DNA of 64,000 nucleotides from a virus (IMGVR_UViG_3300050034_000403:25229-89228); one strand, 5' to 3'. Counted from the first letter of the stretch, positions 30,575 through 38,154 are shown. Program-made: numbers and translations. The notes: generated by a model from the sequence alone, not told the origin.

Positions 30575-30739
30575 ATGAAAACGAAAACCTATGTTTTTTC
30601 TGTGACTCTGAAAGGCAAAGGCGACAACCCGGACGACGCCTGGAAGGATGCAGTCGACGCATTTTCACTCGACGCCGGCATTACGCCCGACGCCTACGAA
30701 GAAGAGGACGAAGACAGCGACGACGACGAAGACAGCTAG
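30575..30739 (+). CDS. 54-residue acidic protein
   Basis: MKTKTYVFSVTLKGKGDNPD, then DDAWKDAVDAFSLDAGITPD and an Asp/Glu tail (EEEDEDSDDDEDS). Strongly acidic C-terminus. ATGAGG upstream. A small beta-alpha protein with an acidic tail could mimic DNA, as several phage anti-defence proteins do; this is speculation. Confidence 0.6.
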   Translation: MKTKTYVFSVTLKGKGDNPDDAWKDAVDAFSLDAGITPDAYEEEDEDSDDDEDS

Positions 30740-30748
30740 CGCACCCCA

Positions 30749-30757
30749 TTTGATAGG
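30749..30757 (+). promoter_or_regulatory. TTTGATAGG motif, copy 5
   Basis: TTTGATAGGGGACACTTTTT, then a GGGGC-TCA-GCCCC hairpin and the methyltransferase start at 30826. Confidence 0.55.
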
Positions 30758-30825
30758 GGACACTTTTTTCATGACAATCACGATTTTTTAGCAGGGGCTC
30801 AGCCCCAAGAATGGAAGAAAACACC

Positions 30826-31821
30826 ATGGCAACCATGACCATGCCCGCCGTCCGCACCGCCACCACCCCCACCAGCAAACTCGTTATCCGTTTCCGCACC
30901 TGGGCCGATGCCCTGCAGCCGAAGATCGAGCACGCAGGCCGACCGATGACGCAGAACCCGACGCCGAAGCGTCAACGGGAATATCAGGGCCGGATGCACG
31001 ATTGCCGCAACCTGGAGCGCACACAGCGGGCACTGCGCGCCCTGGCCGATGCGCTCGAAGCCGGAACGGTTCCGCCCGAGCTGGCCGCGCTTACCAAGAA
31101 AGCTGAAATTGAACACATGGTGCATAAGGGAATCGATTGCGGCAGGGGCGGCTATTATTCCGTGATGGAATCGGACGACTACGCCGAGACTTCGCCAGCG
31201 GCGCGGCTCCTGCAAGGCATGATCGAGGGCAATTCCGCCGAGCGCACCGAACGCGAACGGCTGCGCAAGATTGACGCGCTCGCGGCCGAAATCAAGCTCA
31301 GTAGCTACCCTGGCTATTTCCCCACGCAGAAACCCGTGATTGAAATCATGCTGCGCCGTGCGCACATTCAGCCCGGCATGAGGGTATTAGAGCCGGAAGC
31401 CGGTAGCGGAGACATTGCCGATGGCGTGAGCGCGGCGGTCCCTGGCGTCATTTTGGAAGTGATCGAGCCGGTTTTCAAGCTCCGCGAGCTGCTGGAGCTG
31501 AAGGGCTACAAGCTGGTAGGCGAGGACCTGATGCAGCTTTCACGCTCCGAGCTGGGCCAGTATGACCGCATTGTTATGAACCCGCCTTTTGAGCGGCAGC
31601 AAGACCTCGACCACATCCGCCGCGCCTACAATCTGCTCGCCCCGCGCGGTATCCTGGTCTCTGTCTTGAGTCCAAGTTTTGAATTCCGCTCAGACCGCAA
31701 GAGCACCGATTTTCGCGCGTGGCTGGATGAGGTAAGCGCCACGTGGGAAAACCTGCCCGAAGGATCTTTCAAGGCCAGCGGTACAGGCGTCAGCACGCGG
31801 CTTTTAGTCGTTGAGCGATAG
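30826..31821 (+). CDS. SAM-dependent DNA methyltransferase
   Basis: 331 residues from ATG 30826, chosen for GGAAG upstream. Motif I VLEPEAGSGDIADG binds S-adenosylmethionine and motif IV NPPF (RIVMNPPFERQQD) places it among N6-adenine or N4-cytosine DNA methyltransferases. Then HIRRAYNLLAPRGILVSVLS fits motif V-VI. The N-terminal 150 residues are helical and may bind DNA. No cognate nuclease is adjacent, so it is probably an orphan that protects phage DNA. Confidence 0.82.
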   Translation: MATMTMPAVRTATTPTSKLVIRFRTWADALQPKIEHAGRPMTQNPTPKRQREYQGRMHDCRNLERTQRALRALADALEAGTVPPELAALTKKAEIEHMVHKGIDCGRGGYYSVMESDDYAETSPAARLLQGMIEGNSAERTERERLRKIDALAAEIKLSSYPGYFPTQKPVIEIMLRRAHIQPGMRVLEPEAGSGDIADGVSAAVPGVILEVIEPVFKLRELLELKGYKLVGEDLMQLSRSELGQYDRIVMNPPFERQQDLDHIRRAYNLLAPRGILVSVLSPSFEFRSDRKSTDFRAWLDEVSATWENLPEGSFKASGTGVSTRLLVVER

Positions 31822-31828
31822 GAGACTC

Positions 31829-32065
31829 ATGGGCTACGCGCAGGCGATGAAATGGCAACGCACCCACCGCAAGGGAACTCGGCAGCCGGTTCTGATGTCC
31901 ACCGGCTCCGGGTTCTGGCCCGCTCATTCCTGGCTGGAAAGAATCTTCTGGCCATACCTCAAACGGTGCGAGGCGGCTGGTATCGAGCCGATGGAATGCC
32001 AAGCCTATTACAATGCAACGCTCAGCGGCGGCGCAGGCGACCCGCGCCTCTCTGAACAGGATTAA
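31829..32065 (+). CDS. Small conserved mobile-element protein
   Basis: 78 residues MGYAQAMKWQRTHRKGTRQP, then STGSGFWPAHSWLERIFWPY. Follows the methyltransferase by 7 nt with TAGGAG upstream. Its Trp-rich pattern is met in short plasmid and phage proteins of unknown function; probably works with the methyltransferase. Confidence 0.5.
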   Translation: MGYAQAMKWQRTHRKGTRQPVLMSTGSGFWPAHSWLERIFWPYLKRCEAAGIEPMECQAYYNATLSGGAGDPRLSEQD

Positions 32066-32073
32066 CACCCCAT

Positions 32074-32082
32074 TTTGATAGG
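32074..32082 (+). promoter_or_regulatory. TTTGATAGG motif, copy 6
   Basis: TTTGATAGGGGACACTTTTT followed by the hairpin CTAGG-ACCCAGC-CCTAG, about 70 nt ahead of the VapBC pair. Confidence 0.5.
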
Positions 32083-32197
32083 GGACACTTTTTTCACGCA
32101 TAGACGCGTTTTTAACTAGGACCCAGCCCTAGCCCAAACGTATAACCAAATTTATGCTCAAATGGGTGCTATAGTTGGTTCACGGAGGAAACAAGGC

Positions 32198-32395
32198 ATG
32201 AGAGCAACCGTATCCCTTGACGACAATCTGTTACGAACAGCAGAAGAGTACAGCGGCTTGACAGAAAGGGCAGCATTGATTCGCGCCGCATTAAAGTCAC
32301 TGATTGCGAGAGAAGCCGGTCGTAGACTTTTGGCTTTGGCCGGAACCGCCCCGGACATTGAGGACGTGCGGAGATTGCGAGTAGCTGAACAGTGA
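32198..32395 (+). CDS. vapB: VapB-type antitoxin
   Basis: 65 residues from ATG 32198. MRATVSLDDNLLRTAEEYSG then ERAALIRAALKSLIAREAGR is the ribbon-helix-helix of the VapB/DUF2191 type, with a C-terminal tail RLLALAGTAPDIEDVRR that blocks the PIN toxin. Overlaps the toxin start (GTGA). Confidence 0.85.
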   Translation: MRATVSLDDNLLRTAEEYSGLTERAALIRAALKSLIAREAGRRLLALAGTAPDIEDVRRLRVAEQ

Positions 32396-32763
32396 TTCTC
32401 GCAGACACTTCAATCTGGATAGCCATGTTTCGAACTGGCGCTTACAGTGCAGAGCTGCACACATTGATTGCCAATGATCAACTCTGCACGCACCCTTTTT
32501 TGATTGCGGAGCTAGCACTCGGCACATTGCCAGAACGCAAAAAGACACTGGCGTATCTTGACCAGCTAATTTCTATTCCTCCCGTGCAATTGGAGGACAT
32601 TCGGTACATGATCGAGGCACGGGGATTTGCTTCAAAGGGAATCGGCTTAACGGATGCGCATTTAATTGCATCTTGTTTGGCAATTCCGGGAACTCTGCTT
32701 TGGACTCTTGATCGCAAACTGGGCAATGTCGCTGAATCTCTGAACATTCGCGCTACTCTCTAA
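32392..32763 (+). CDS. vapC: VapC PIN-domain toxin
   Basis: 123 residues, GTG start overlapping VapB. MILADTSIWIAMFRTG supplies the first catalytic Asp, LIAELALGTL the Glu, IGLTDAHLIASCL the D/A-H segment, and LWTLDRKLGNVAE the last Asp. PIN toxins cleave tRNA or rRNA. Likely stabilises the element or aborts competing infection. Confidence 0.9.
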   Translation: MILADTSIWIAMFRTGAYSAELHTLIANDQLCTHPFLIAELALGTLPERKKTLAYLDQLISIPPVQLEDIRYMIEARGFASKGIGLTDAHLIASCLAIPGTLLWTLDRKLGNVAESLNIRATL

Positions 32764-32783
32764 CACCCCAAGGAGCCAACACC

Positions 32784-33335
32784 ATGAGCAAGCCTGAAGT
32801 ATCCCGACGCAACGAAGACGGAGACCGCATCGCCGTCATTCACTCATACGCGCCTGGAGACGGTAACCTGTCTTTTGTGGCCGCCGATGTCGAGCATCCT
32901 CACAGCGCCGTTTCTCCCAGTCCAACCCGCGAAGAGTGCGAGGCCGCGTGTCCCGATGGCTGGGAACTCTATCAGGAAGGGCCGTCCTGGCGCGCTCGCA
33001 GGTTCGCGACTGCCTCGCCAATTACCGCACCGATTCTGCTCCCGCTTCCGGCGCTGAAGGAAAAAGACTTTTCCATTGAAGCCGACGCACAAGGCTACCG
33101 GATCATTTACAAGGGTCACAACATCGGCGGAGCCGGTACTCTCGGCAAATTCAAAGGAGCGGGAAGACCACGCGCCGGTTTTCCAAACCGCGCAGTCGAA
33201 CAGACGGCGGATTACCACCAACAGGCGCAATCTGAAATAAAGAGTCTCCTTGCCGGTCATGGACAGGCACGCTTTCAAACCATCATCGACGAAATCGACG
33301 CTGAACCAGTCCCGGACTTCAAGCAACCCTCATAG
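32784..33335 (+). CDS. Hypothetical protein
   Basis: 183 residues MSKPEVSRRNEDGDRIAVIH. Contains a beta-rich N-terminal half and a segment YRIIYKGHNIGGAGTLGKFK followed by GAGRPRAGFPNRA, then a helical C-terminus. AAGGAG upstream, 20 nt after vapC. Not recognised. Confidence 0.55.
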   Translation: MSKPEVSRRNEDGDRIAVIHSYAPGDGNLSFVAADVEHPHSAVSPSPTREECEAACPDGWELYQEGPSWRARRFATASPITAPILLPLPALKEKDFSIEADAQGYRIIYKGHNIGGAGTLGKFKGAGRPRAGFPNRAVEQTADYHQQAQSEIKSLLAGHGQARFQTIIDEIDAEPVPDFKQPS

Positions 33336-33340
33336 CACGT

Positions 33341-33349
33341 TTTGATAGG
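33341..33349 (+). promoter_or_regulatory. TTTGATAGG motif, copy 7
   Basis: TTTGATAGGGGACACTTTTT followed by GGGGC-TCA-GCCCC hairpin before 33415. Confidence 0.55.
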
Positions 33350-33414
33350 GGACACTTTTTCAACGACAGAAACGCATTTTAACGGGGGCTCAGCCCCAGA
33401 AAGGCTTTTGCCTT

Positions 33415-33996
33415 ATGCCTCTTTTGGCTACCGTTCCTACTCCTCCCACGCCGATCAGCGCACCGGAACCAGAACGCCACAGAGGCCGACCAGCCCTCAC
33501 AGATGAAGAGCGCGAAGAGCGGCGACTTGCACGGAACAAAGCACGGCGCGAACAGCGCCAAGCCGCGCACGTTGCCGTAGAACCCCCGCCGCCTGCCGTG
33601 GAAGTCGAAGAACCCCAGCCCACTCCACCACCAGCGCCACCACACGTTTACTTTGCGCTGGGCCAACGTGCCCGCGCTTTGCTGGGCTTTGGTCTAGGGG
33701 CATTCGTGCCCCTGGCCAGCTACATGGAAATTCACTTTGAAGTGGGTCACCACCCGCAGCTCTGGTTTCTCGTGGCCGGGGCGCTTGCTTACTCCGCGAT
33801 CAGCGTCTACACCTGGGCCGTCGAGGCCTTTCATTACCAGCTCAAGGCACTCGGCTTTGTCGTGCTGCTTGAAGGCACCATGACGTTCTGCAGCATCCTC
33901 TGGCTGAGTTTGGCCGGGCTGGCAATTCTCATGATCCTGAACGCCATCACCGCCGCTGTTACGTTGCAGGCGCGCAGTCCGGATTCCGGACTCTAG
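33415..33996 (+). CDS. Four-helix membrane protein with basic/proline-rich N-terminus
   Basis: 193 residues. N-terminal 80 are Pro/Arg/Glu-rich with an AT-hook-like RGRPALTDEEREERRLARNK. Then four hydrophobic segments (ALLGFGLGAFVPLASYM, LWFLVAGALAYSAISVY, ALGFVVLLEGTMTFCSI, LWLSLAGLAILMILNAI). A membrane anchor with a nucleic-acid-binding cytoplasmic arm is unusual; function unknown. Its stop lies within gene-end palindrome copy 3. Confidence 0.65.
   Translation: MPLLATVPTPPTPISAPEPERHRGRPALTDEEREERRLARNKARREQRQAAHVAVEPPPPAVEVEEPQPTPPPAPPHVYFALGQRARALLGFGLGAFVPLASYMEIHFEVGHHPQLWFLVAGALAYSAISVYTWAVEAFHYQLKALGFVVLLEGTMTFCSILWLSLAGLAILMILNAITAAVTLQARSPDSGL
33976..33992 (+). repeat. Gene-end palindrome, copy 3
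   Basis: AGTCCGGATTCCGGACT, perfect 7-bp stem with ATT loop, encoding the last residues and reaching to 4 nt before the end of the membrane protein gene. Confidence 0.55.
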
Positions 33997-34067
33997 CAAA
34001 TCGCTCGGCGGTGCGAATACAAGTTGACGCATTGATACGACAGGCGCAAAGTATTGGATAGGCCCTA

Positions 34068-34076
34068 TTTGATAGG
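34068..34076 (+). promoter_or_regulatory. TTTGATAGG motif, copy 8
   Basis: TTTGATAGGGGACCAAG followed by a T-run, 60 nt upstream of the gene at 34128. A weaker GGATAGG copy lies 12 nt upstream (34056-34062). Confidence 0.5.
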
Positions 34077-34127
34077 GGACCAAGTTTTTTTGAATACTCC
34101 GGCAATTCAAAGAACCGAGGCGAAAGA

Positions 34128-34343
34128 ATGTATTTGTTTCCTGACATGCTCAATTTGACTGAAGTCAAGTGGCCCACAGATGCACATCGCGATGTGGCCG
34201 AAAAGGCACTGCTTGGCAATCGCAACTACAGCCGTCTTTCTGATCTGACAGAGGCGACAAGGATTATCTCCCATATTCCTGCCGACAAGATCAAAACGGT
34301 AACCGCCGTGGACCTTATGCGTCTTGGCATCATGATCGATTAA
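34128..34343 (+). CDS. Hypothetical protein
   Basis: 71 residues MYLFPDMLNLTEVKWPTDAH, then YSRLSDLTEATRIISHIPAD and LMRLGIMID. Start after GAGGCGAAAG. Alpha-helical; not recognised. Confidence 0.5.
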   Translation: MYLFPDMLNLTEVKWPTDAHRDVAEKALLGNRNYSRLSDLTEATRIISHIPADKIKTVTAVDLMRLGIMID

Positions 34344-34358
34344 CGAAAGCGAGACTCA

Positions 34359-34964
34359 ATGAGCGTTGAAAAAGTCGAAAAGATTTTCAGCAAATGCGTT
34401 TGCGAACGGCCGGATTGCCCTGGCAAGGGCAAACCCTGGTACTTCAAGGGGGGAGAGCTTCCCGACCGTTGCCACTGGTGCAAGCGCATCAAGTGGTGGG
34501 GCATCGATCTTTCTCTTGAAGAGCGTAACAAGGTGCGGCAACAGTACATCCAAGACGTTGTAAAAATCGTCAACAAATGCGTATGCGAGCACGACGATTG
34601 CCCGGGGCAGGGCAAGCCCTGGTACTCGAAGAATGAGGCGATTCCCGCTCGTTGCCACTGGTGCAATCGTACAAGCTGGAACGGCGTCGACCGCCGACTG
34701 CTCAGCCAGAAATCCATCTGGGTGCGTGTCCAACAGTGCACCGTATGCGGCGGCACGGAATGGGCCACGGATGAGGCAGGCGAATCGGTCTGCGTACACT
34801 GCACGAAATCGGCTTCGCCGCGGCTCAAGCCAAAAGAGCGAAAGATTGTGCCTGCCGCTCATGCACCTGGCTGCACCTGCGCACTGTGCCGCAAGAAGCG
34901 CGCCAAGAAACCCGCTGCAGCCATTGCGCTGCCCAAACCCAAGAGAGTGAGGAACCCGGAATGA
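34359..34964 (+). CDS. Multi-zinc-ribbon protein with an internal duplication
   Basis: 201 residues. Two near-identical units: KCVCERPDCPGKGKPWYFKG then LPDRCHWCKRIKWWGID (about 9-47), and KCVCEHDDCPGQGKPWYSKN then IPARCHWCNRTSWNGVD (about 72-110). A third ribbon QQCTVCGGTEWATDE then ESVCVHC follows, and a fourth Cys pair APGCTCALCRKK. So four zinc sites are plausible. Proteins of this kind bind RNA, DNA or RNA polymerase. It overlaps the next start by ATGA. Confidence 0.6.
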   Translation: MSVEKVEKIFSKCVCERPDCPGKGKPWYFKGGELPDRCHWCKRIKWWGIDLSLEERNKVRQQYIQDVVKIVNKCVCEHDDCPGQGKPWYSKNEAIPARCHWCNRTSWNGVDRRLLSQKSIWVRVQQCTVCGGTEWATDEAGESVCVHCTKSASPRLKPKERKIVPAAHAPGCTCALCRKKRAKKPAAAIALPKPKRVRNPE

Positions 34965-35176
34965 ACATGCAGATCATCTTGCGGCAACTCGACAGCGACG
35001 ACTTTGGAAAGATGCTGAAAGTCTGCAAAAGCTCACGCGAACGGTTTTACCTGGAAGCCGCGCGCATTAATCCAAACTTTGAATACCACATCGATCTGCC
35101 CGGCCCCGATGGCCCTACCAAACCCGTCGACATGCAAACGTGGCTTGCCGACAAAGAAAGGTTCCCCGACGACTGA
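34961..35176 (+). CDS. Hypothetical protein
   Basis: 71 residues MNMQIILRQLDSDDFGKMLK, then CKSSRERFYLEAARINPNFE. Coupled to the zinc-ribbon gene by a 4-nt overlap. No family. Confidence 0.5.
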   Translation: MNMQIILRQLDSDDFGKMLKVCKSSRERFYLEAARINPNFEYHIDLPGPDGPTKPVDMQTWLADKERFPDD

Positions 35177-35204
35177 GCAAAATGATGGCACAATGGGAGG
35201 TCAA

Positions 35205-35912
35205 ATGACGGAAAAAGTACACTTTCGCAAGGATCTGACAGGCAAAGTCTTTGGTCGGCTTACTGTAACGGGATACTCGCATCAAGCCGGAAAGTCATCG
35301 GTTTGGAACTGCCTTTGCGTCTGCGGAAATACGACTCAAGTTCGCCAAAGCAATCTTACGAGGGGCGGCGTTGTTTCCTGTGGTTGCCGCAGAAAAGAAA
35401 TTCAAAATCACATCAAGTTCTATTCTCCAGAATCTGCTCTTACGCATGGCTGCGCTCGCACACGGTTAGGAAAAAGGACTGCTGTCTATACGATATGGTG
35501 TGGGATGAAACGGCGTTGTTCTTCACCAAAATGCAAATGCTTTTCGTACTACGGCGGACGTGGAATCAAAGTCTGCAAACGATGGGAAAAGTTTGAAAAC
35601 TTCCTGGCGGATATGGGTAAGCCAAAACCGGGAATGACACTTGACCGCTTTCCGGATAAAGACGGCGATTATGAACCGACAAATTGCCGATGGGCTACAT
35701 GGAAAGAGCAGGCAAACAATCAACGCCCCCGTTCATTTTTCATTGACAAGCCTGAACATGCTGACATTTTGCAGAAAATCTTATCGCTGCACTCTTTGGG
35801 CAAAACTACCAGAGATATTGCAGACGTGCTGAATTCTATGAAAATTATGTCACCCCGTGGAAAATGCTGGTGGGGATCAGGCATTGATCGTATCTTGCGC
35901 AATCATCGATAG
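35205..35912 (+). CDS. Putative homing endonuclease with Cys-rich N-terminus
   Basis: 235 residues from ATG 35205 with GGGAGG upstream. N-terminal KVFGRLTVTGYSHQ and a zinc group WNCLCVCGNTTQV then GGVVSCGCRRKE. The second part has the signature YTIWCGMKRRCSS, FSYYGGRGIKVCKRW, FENFLADMGKPKPG, LDRFPDKDGDYEPTNCRWAT, seen in a widespread family of phage homing-endonuclease-like proteins. The C-terminus may be a helix-turn-helix (HSLGKTTRDIADVLNSM). Probably mobile. Confidence 0.7.
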   Translation: MTEKVHFRKDLTGKVFGRLTVTGYSHQAGKSSVWNCLCVCGNTTQVRQSNLTRGGVVSCGCRRKEIQNHIKFYSPESALTHGCARTRLGKRTAVYTIWCGMKRRCSSPKCKCFSYYGGRGIKVCKRWEKFENFLADMGKPKPGMTLDRFPDKDGDYEPTNCRWATWKEQANNQRPRSFFIDKPEHADILQKILSLHSLGKTTRDIADVLNSMKIMSPRGKCWWGSGIDRILRNHR

Positions 35913-35919
35913 GAGAAAA

Positions 35920-36600
35920 ATGGAAGCTGTTTCATATATGCGGTGTTCTGGCGAAAGCCAAGTTCTCGGCGATACGTGGGAACGTCAGCGCGCAGTTATC
36001 GTTAAATATGCCGCCGCCAATGAAATTGCAATTGTCGATGAATTCCGGGATGAAGGCGTAACAGGCAAGATGGAGTTGGAAGGACGTGCCGGTCTTTCAG
36101 CCTGCATACAATTCATCCGTGAAAAGGGAATCAAGCTTGTTTTGGTTGAGTCCAGCGACAGATTGGCCCGCGACATGATCGTGGCAGAAGTTGTTGTACG
36201 CGAGTTTCAAAAGATTGGAGTTCGCGTCATTTCTGCGTCTGGCGGTATCGATCTAACCGAGGGAGACGATTCCAACCCCACGGCTAAACTAATTCGTCAG
36301 ATTCTAGCGGCCGTCGCCGAGTTTGATCGCTGCGTAATCGTACTTAAGCTACGCGGTGCGCGCCAGCGCAAAAAGGCTAGGGGAGAACGAGGAGATGGCC
36401 GGCACGCCTTTGGAGAAAAGCCTGGAGAAGCCGTGGTTCTCGCACAGATTCGTGCGTTAAAGGCCCAAGGAGAGACGATCAGGACCATTGCCGACACCTT
36501 GAACGCCGCCGCCATTCCAACGCGCATGGGGGGCACCTGGAAGGCCGGGACGGTGGCAAAGATCCTTGCTCGTGAGAAATTTCACAGCGCTTGCGCGTGA
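35920..36600 (+). CDS. Serine recombinase (resolvase family), intact catalytic site
   Basis: 226 residues from ATG 35920 with AGGAG. Resolvase N-terminal domain: VSYMRCSGESQ has the catalytic Ser and Arg, LVLVESSDRLARD is the second conserved region, then AEFDRCVIVLKLRGARQRKK. C-terminal helix-turn-helix (IRALKAQGETIRTIADTLNA). Short relative to large serine integrases, so a resolvase or invertase. It directly precedes array 2, an arrangement worth noting. Confidence 0.85.
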   Translation: MEAVSYMRCSGESQVLGDTWERQRAVIVKYAAANEIAIVDEFRDEGVTGKMELEGRAGLSACIQFIREKGIKLVLVESSDRLARDMIVAEVVVREFQKIGVRVISASGGIDLTEGDDSNPTAKLIRQILAAVAEFDRCVIVLKLRGARQRKKARGERGDGRHAFGEKPGEAVVLAQIRALKAQGETIRTIADTLNAAAIPTRMGGTWKAGTVAKILAREKFHSACA

Positions 36601-36663
36601 ATTACGCGTTTTCATCGGAATTAGGGTATTTGAAAGCAAAAAGGTAGTTGAGCTATATCAAGA

Positions 36664-37967
36664 GTTGCATCTATGCGATGCACTTCAACTGCATTGCTAC
36701 CGATATGGTAGCGCTGTCGCTACGGATTTCGCGTTGCACTTATCCAGTGCACTTCAACTGCATTACTACGCTGGTGGGTCCTTGTAAGTTGCATCTACGC
36801 GATGCACTCAAACTGCTTTGATGCTTGCTACCTTTTGGCACATTTCCATTTTTCCAGTAGTTGCATCTATGCGATGCACTGAGACTATTTTGCGACACGG
36901 AGTTGAATCAAGAAGCAATAAGCCTGTTGCATCTATGCGATGCACTTTGACTGCTTTGCTATCCCACTAATAAGCCTTTGCAGGATCATTTTCCCAGTTG
37001 CATCTGCTCGATGCACTTTAACTACCTTGCGACCATGTGAGAATGCTGGTGGCTCTCTCTTGACGAAGTTGCATCTGCTCGATGCACTCAAACTACATTG
37101 CGACACGGCTACGGAAGCCGTCTTGCTGCTGCTATGAATGTTGCATCTGTTCGATGCACTTTAACTACCTTGCGACGACTGTTTATGCTTTTGAACTCAC
37201 ACACTACGACCGTTGCATCTGTTCGATGCACTGAAACTACATTGCGACAGCAGAAAAAATCGAGAAATGATTCCGATACCATGTTGCATCTGCTCGATGC
37301 ACTGAAACTACCTTGCGACGAAACCTGGAAAACCTGTCCACCGGGACCGTAATAGTTGCATCTGCTCGATGCACTAAAACTATCTTGCGACGTTCGACTT
37401 CAGCCAAGAGAGACATGACCGCGAGTGTTGCATCTGTTCGATGCACTTAAACTATCTTGCGACCCTATAATTTGTCCAGACACTAGCGTCCACAACCGTT
37501 GCATCTGTTCGATGCACTGAAACTGCCTTGCGACGCATGTACTCCCAAAGCGTGTACTCTTGATGCAAGTTGCATCTGTTCGATGCACTGAAACTACATT
37601 GCGGCTTGGTGAGCCCTTGGAAAGTGTTAGCAGGTCATCAAGGTTGCATCTGTTCAATGCACTGAAACTATCTTGCGGCATGATCGAGCAGTTGAGCAAT
37701 ACAAGGTGCGATACGCGTTGCATCTGTTCGATGCACTTTAACTACCTTGCGACACGAAATTGCGGGACTCTTTTACCAGGTGATGGATGTTGCATCTGTT
37801 CGATGCACTGAAACTACATTGCGACCTAAACATCACCATGCAGGACAAGCTCGACCTCCAGTTGCATCTGTTCGATGCACTGAAACTACATTGTGACTCG
37901 CCACCTTCGGAAGAAACAAGAAGACCAGAAGTTGCATCTGTTCGATGCACTGAAACTACATTGCGGC
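36664..37967. CRISPR. Array 2: CRISPR-like array, 19 repeats
   Basis: 37-nt repeats starting at 36664, 36733, 36788, 36860, 36926, 36997, 37068, 37140, 37212, 37283, 37355, 37427, 37498, 37569, 37643, 37717, 37789, 37861 and 37931. The main form on the plus strand is GTTGCATCTGTTCGATGCAC followed by TGAAACTACATTGCGAC. Spacers are 33-37 nt and all different (two left-end ones are shorter). Period 69-74 nt. The left five repeats diverge (tails ending TTGCTAC or GATGC, and one with the compensated stem TGCACT/AGTGCA), while the right 14 are nearly constant. By usual CRISPR behaviour the leader is then on the right, and transcription would be leftward. No cas gene is nearby. Confidence 0.9.
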
Positions 37968-38103
37968 TGCGCTCATTATAACGCTTTGCGATTGAAGAAG
38001 ATCAAGGACGTTTTTCGCGAACCTCGCAAATCTGCGCTCTTCTAGTTGGGATGCTCGATACAATGCCCTCATTATCTCCTTCAAAATCATTTTCTTACGC
38101 CTT
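37968..38103. promoter_or_regulatory. Candidate leader of array 2
   Basis: 136 nt between the conserved end of the array and the terminator of the lysis unit. Moderately AT-rich with TTTTTCGCGAACC and CATTATAACGC. No coding frame. If the array is transcribed leftward, this is where its leader promoter should be. Confidence 0.4.
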
Positions 38104-38144
38104 GCGCGAACCTCCCGCCTTTTTCCGGCCGCTTAGGGTTCGCG
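38104..38144 (-). terminator. Terminator of the endolysin unit
   Basis: GCGAACC and GGTTCGC arms flank a GC-rich centre about 10 nt after the endolysin stop. Confidence 0.5.
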
Positions 38145-38154
38145 GAAAACCAGC

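Noticed and set aside
37098-37352. Open frames through the arrays with a repeated peptide (VASVRCTETTLR type)
   Set aside because: They are translations of the 37-nt repeats. Frames, starts and lengths follow the repeat period, and no ribosome site exists.
36664-37967. TIGR (tandem interspaced guide RNA) array
   Set aside because: TIGR arrays have short paired spacers of about 9 nt and two repeat types. Here the spacers are 33-37 nt with one 37-nt repeat, and no Nop-domain protein is seen.
36664-37967. Regular tandem repeats or satellite DNA
   Set aside because: The sequences between repeats are all different, of constant length, and look like pieces of coding DNA, which fits spacers rather than a duplicated unit.
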